Below are positions 60,757-64,000 of a DNA stretch of 64,000 nt, piece by piece (position 1 is the stretch's first letter; the number at the start of each line of letters is the position of its first letter). The stretch lies in NCBI GenBank assembly GCA_905221605.1, contig CAJNDS010002531.1:1-64000 (forward strand), written 5' to 3'. The notes under the pieces were generated by a model, which saw only the letters and a program-made list of their open reading frames with translations, was not told where the DNA came from and ran no database searches. A program made the translations under genes and the position numbers. This stretch comes from Symbiodinium natans (lineage: Eukaryota; Sar; Dinophyceae; Suessiales; Symbiodiniaceae).

Positions 60757-60922
60757 CATGGTTTAGGTTTTAGGGTTTTAGGGTTTTAGGGTTTTAGGGT
60801 TTTAGGGTTTTAGGGTTTTAGGGTTTTAGGGTTTTAGGGTTTTAGGGTTTTAGGGTTTTAGGGTTTTAGGGTTTTAGGGTTTTAGGGTTTTAGGGTTTTA
60901 GGGTTTTAGGGTTTTAGGGTTT
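60757..60922. repeat. TTTTAGGG 8-mer array
   Basis: About 20 uninterrupted 8-base units, reverting to TTTAGGG at the right end. Confidence 0.95.
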
Positions 60923-61156
60923 AGGGTAGGGTTTAGGGTTTAGAGTTTAGGGTTTCGGGTTTAGGGTTAAGGGTTTAGGTTTTCGCAGTGCCAGGAATAG
61001 AAGGATTATGGTTTTCTGCGTGGTGCCCGTATGCATGCCATGCGTGGGCTGAGCTCTGTATGAAGCCTCTGCAAGGGTGCTGAGTGCTGGCATGAAGCAG
61101 TTTCCAAGTTCAAAAGGTTTTCGTCACATGTTACTCTGGGTCCACAAGTCTCTGTA

Positions 61157-61240
61157 GTGCTTTGCTGCAACCTTAAATCCTTAGCCTTTTTGGGTTGATT
61201 GGGTTTCTGAATAAGGCAGCTTAAATTTTAACGTAGCCAG
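61157..61240. repeat. Family F element, copy 3
   Basis: GCAACCTTAAATCCTTAGCC with TTGGGTTTCTGAATAAGGCA. Confidence 0.7.
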
Positions 61241-61527
61241 CAACGTTGATCACAGCCTACGCGAGCATGACGACTATTCTTGGAGACTTCTAGGACGGAG
61301 CACCAGGAAGCCTGGCGCCCTAAACCCTAAACCCCAAACCCTAAACCCTAAACCCTAAAGCTGACACCGAGGCATACCGTTCAGAATCGAGGCGCCAAGG
61401 CCAGCCTGGTCCCTGGAAATTCTAGTCCAGATTCAGGGTTAAGGGTTTAGGGTTTAGGGTTTAGGTTTCAGGGTTCAGGGTTCAGGGTTCAGGGTTCGGG
61501 TTTTAGGATGTAGGCTTCAGGGTTTAG

Positions 61528-61556
61528 GGACCCTCAACCCTCAACTCTTAACTTTT

Positions 61557-61627
<71 letters not shown>

Positions 61628-61652
61628 ACCCTAAACCCTAAACCCTAAACCC
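61528..61652. repeat. CCCTCAA array then CCCTAAA
   Basis: About twelve CCCTCAA units, then three CCCTAAA units. Confidence 0.95.
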
Positions 61653-61755
61653 TGCACCTGCCCGGGGGTCATGTTTTTCATTGGGAGGCTGTTGCGGTGC
61701 TGAAGGGTAGCCCGCGGAGCTCTTAAGTGCAAGACAGCATGTAGGGTGTAGGGTT

Positions 61756-61880
61756 TAGGGTTTATAGGGTTTATAGGGCTTATAGGGTTTAGGGTTTAGG
61801 GCTTATAGGGTTTATAGGGTTTATAGGGTTTATAGGGTTTATAGGGTTTATCGGGTTTATCGGGTTTATAGGGTTTAGGG
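61756..61880. repeat. TTTATAGGG 9-mer array
   Basis: About 13 units, a second homogenised 9-mer block like that at 33040. Confidence 0.9.
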
Positions 61881-62434
61881 GTTGTTGGCAAGGTGGGTCC
61901 CGGGTTCTTGGGATGATGCCGGCCTCCTTTTGGGTTTAGGTTTTTTTTGGCTCTTGGGTTTAGGGTGGGTTTAGTAGGGTTTAGGGTTTAGGGTTTAGGG
62001 CACCCTACATCCGCCCAAACCCCTGCACACTCCAAACCCCCACAGCCACAAAGCCCCCCCCAACACCCCTAGAGCGCAATGCCTTCTCAACCAACTAAAC
62101 AGCAACAGCTCCCTTGGTAGGGGCTGTCTTGAACATACTGTGCTACTATCTGTGACTCAAACATCTCTGGCTCCTGTATGGTGAAGGGGGTAGGGTTTCT
62201 TCTTAGGGTTTTAAACCTAAACCCTTAATCCTATATCCTTATAAACATCTAGCAGAGCTTGGTTGTCTACGGGGTCCAGACACTTTGGCCCAAGCAACCC
62301 TAAGCCCTAAGCCCTAAGCCCTAAACCCTAAACCCTAAACCCTAAACCCTAAACCCTAAACCCTAAACCCTAAACCCTAAACCCTAACCCTCCCCCCCCC
62401 CCCCCCCGCCCCCCCAACTCTACGTTGAGCCGAG
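61881..62434. other. Repeats and unassigned sequence
   Basis: Contains a CCCTAAA array (62298-62388) ending in poly-C (62391-62407). No exon-like segment called. Confidence 0.5.
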
Positions 62435-62555
62435 GCATCGCGGTTTCACACAACTTTGTGGATGCGAGCTGCGTGGATGCGGTCCTGAACTGCTTGGAGC
62501 AGGCCGGCTCTGACACCCGAAGCCCTACCTGGGACTCTATTTTCCTACAGCTACA
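62435..62555 (+). CDS. putative exon
   Basis: After GCCGAG|G it reads IAVSHNFVDASCVDAVLNCL then EQAGSDTRSPTWDSIFLQL and ends CA|GTCTAT, two bases before a family D element starts. Confidence 0.55.
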
Positions 62556-62557
62556 GT

Positions 62558-62657
62558 CTATATCCCCCTTAGTTTTTTTTTTTTTTTTATTTTGTTTGTA
62601 TAAACCCCAGAGGATATTAAACAAATTGTTTTTATTAAGGTTCTAAGGGGAGTATAG
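62558..62657. mobile_element. Family D element, copy 2
   Basis: CTATATCCCCCTTAG and CTAAGGGGAGTATAG are perfect-length inverted ends. With the preceding GT and the terminal AG it could itself be most of an intron. Confidence 0.85.
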
Positions 62658-62965
62658 CAGTGTTCTAGTAGCTACCCCTTCAATCATTAGTAGTATTTAG
62701 TAGGCATAACCCAACGACCCCTTGGTTAGTAGGTAGAACCCAGAAAATCTGTAGGTAAAGAGAGTCCCACGTAAACCCTAAACTCTAAGCCCCACACCGG
62801 GGAGGGGGGGGGGGGGGCGTTGATCTCAATTTGGCCCCCCCCCAAGAGATCAGGGAAGACATCGCCAGACGCCCATACCTGAAGTTTGGGTCAACCTCCC
62901 CTGAAACCCTTAACACCCCATGAATCAACCTCCTAGAAAATTTTGGGTTTAAGGTTCCTGAACAG

Positions 62966-63038
62966 GCGCTCACGTTGCTGCTGGACCACGTGCGTGTGGA
63001 GGCAGTGGCAGGGCCGCGACCTTACCGTTCTTGGGCTT
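62966..63038 (+). CDS. putative exon with GA donor
   Basis: After TGAACAG|G it reads ALTLLLDHVRVEAVAGPRPY and RSWA, ending T|GAAGCG. Confidence 0.5.
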
Positions 63039-63167
63039 GAAGCGATCTGTTGGGGTTTAAGTTATTAAACAGTTGATGCAAACTGTTTTTGGGAGCGAAG
63101 GCTTTGGGAAGGGGCGGGGCTTAGGGTTCAGGGCTTTTAGGGCGTAGGGTTTTGGGTTTTGGGTTGG

Positions 63168-63197
63168 GATTCGCCGGACGGCATCATCTTCCGCGAG
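63168..63197 (+). CDS. putative exon (acceptor unclear)
   Basis: DSPDGIIFRE ending GAG|GTGTTT. Confidence 0.35.
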
Positions 63198-63356
63198 GTG
63201 TTTGTATGTGCTTGCGCATAATTGGGATCAGTGTTTAGGGTTTAGGGTTTAGGATCAGTGGCCCAGATGGCCCTAAACCCCAAACCCTAAACCCTAAACG
63301 AACCCCCACGGGGTATTGGGCGACTGCACTGGAGGTTACAGTCGTCCGGGGTGCAG

Positions 63357-63391
63357 GATCCCAATTTCGGGGCCCGCTTGTGCAGCGCATG
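63357..63391 (+). CDS. putative exon
   Basis: Bounded by GGTGCAG|G and TG|GTTCCA; reads DPNFGARLCSA. Confidence 0.45.
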
Positions 63392-63427
63392 GTTCCACTA
63401 GGGTTTAGCGTTTAGGGTATAGGGTAT

Positions 63428-63497
63428 ATAGGGTTTAGGGTTTAGGGTTTAGGGTTTAGGGTTTAGGGTTTAGGGTTTAGGGTTTAGGGTTTAGGGT
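63428..63497. repeat. TTTAGGG array
   Basis: About ten G-strand units. Confidence 0.95.
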
Positions 63498-63640
63498 TAG
63501 GGCGGGCGAAGTCTCAGGGAAAGGGTTTAGGGCGATCTGTTTTGTTTGAGATCTGGAAACCGAGGGCCCGCCATTTTTTTAGTGAGGCACTTGCTGTGTT
63601 TATGAAGATCGAATAACAGTCAGATCTCCCTGACTACTTT

Positions 63641-63810
63641 GTGTCATACCATACCACGACCCCCCAAGACGCACGAGAACTAGCCATAGAAACTCTTCTT
63701 AAAAACTCTCTAATCCCTCTCAGCCCTCTCACCCCTAAAACAGAAACTGCAGGGAACGCTTCGTCCAGCGATGCGGGTGCCAACAGAAACCCCAAAGCCC
63801 AAACCTTAAA
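63641..63810 (+). CDS. putative coding segment
   Basis: A frame with TETAGNASSSDAGANRNPKA and, upstream, DARELAIETLLKNSLIPL is open for 60 codons and runs into a CCCTAAA array. Borders unclear. Confidence 0.3.
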
Positions 63811-63964
63811 CCCCAAACCCTAAACCCTAAACGTTTGCCTTTCTTCGAGACCGACCTTTCAACCCCGCATTGCTGTGGCTAGTCGGGTGCCAAAAAAACC
63901 CCAAACCCTAAGCCCTAAACCCTACACCCCTAAACCCTAAGCTCCCTTAAATCCCACACCACAG

Positions 63965-63994
63965 GGCTCCGGGCGGGATTCTCGAGGTCACCTG
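63965..63994 (+). CDS. putative exon
   Basis: Bounded by CCACAG|G and CTG|GTGACC; ten codons, GSGRDSRGHL, at the window edge. Confidence 0.4.
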
Positions 63995-64000
63995 GTGACC

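Larger units (their letters stand above)
12440..64000. repeat. Domain of interspersed telomere-like heptamers
   Basis: TTTAGGG or CCCTAAA units and close variants (TTTGGGG, TTCAGGG, TTTCGGG) form well over a hundred arrays of 2 to about 36 units. They switch strand dozens of times and are separated by 50-300 nt of unique sequence. The heptamer is the telomere repeat of dinoflagellates and plants. This is not a simple chromosome end, because unique exon-like DNA sits between nearly all arrays. Confidence 0.95.

Noticed and set aside
12440-64000. A chromosome end (true telomere)
   Set aside because: Arrays are short, switch strand dozens of times and are separated by unique exon-like DNA; neither window edge is a terminal array.

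Overview
The window looks like nuclear DNA of a dinoflagellate, most likely a symbiodiniacean-type (Suessiales) species. Four lines of evidence support this. TTTAGGG/CCCTAAA heptamers occur almost everywhere from 12.4 kb onward. A 19-nt match to the dinoflagellate spliced leader (GTAGCCATTTTGGCTCAAG) sits at the 5' end of a processed retrocopy at 58.2 kb. Splice junctions follow the dinoflagellate pattern (acceptor AG followed by G; GT, GC or GA donors). GC-rich exons lie next to an old LINE-type retroelement.

Region 1 (1-11.9 kb, minus strand) is one very large non-LTR retroelement, cut by the left edge of the window. In reading order it carries a coiled-coil gag-like ORF, a huge membrane-associated polyprotein with repeated RDGD modules, an RNase H domain and the start of an EEP (APE-like) endonuclease. 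Reverse transcriptase would lie outside the window. The reading frame changes at about 10.13, 4.88 and 0.74 kb, and a 44-bp tandem duplication breaks the RNase H-endonuclease join, so this copy is probably dead.

Region 2 (12.4-64 kb) first looks like junk telomeric repeats. Read closely on the plus strand, it is a long string of short exon-like segments (20-140 nt). Most begin after AG (usually AG|G) and end at GT, GC or GA, and the gaps between them are filled with telomere-like arrays in either orientation and with short inverted-repeat elements. The clearest gene is a CCCH zinc-finger protein (51.7-52.9 kb). One of its introns is a telomeric array flanked by a 13-bp direct repeat, and two others are copies of one inverted-repeat family. 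At 44.73-45.07 kb a GA-AG intron consists of nothing but a family-B element and joins two coding segments in frame. I therefore read the region as genes whose introns were made from telomeric-repeat insertions and introner-like elements. Gene boundaries cannot be fixed from sequence alone.

Other features are a spliced-leader-tagged retrocopy with an in-frame stop (58.2-59.1 kb), a second broken RNase H relic inside an intron (55.6-56.3 kb), two AT-rich patches (47.0-47.3 and 56.9-57.4 kb), several microsatellites, and variant arrays of 7-, 8- and 9-mers. I saw no convincing tRNA, rRNA, snRNA or CRISPR. Exon peptides were chosen by eye among three frames, so single exons are tentative, while the overall pattern is much firmer.
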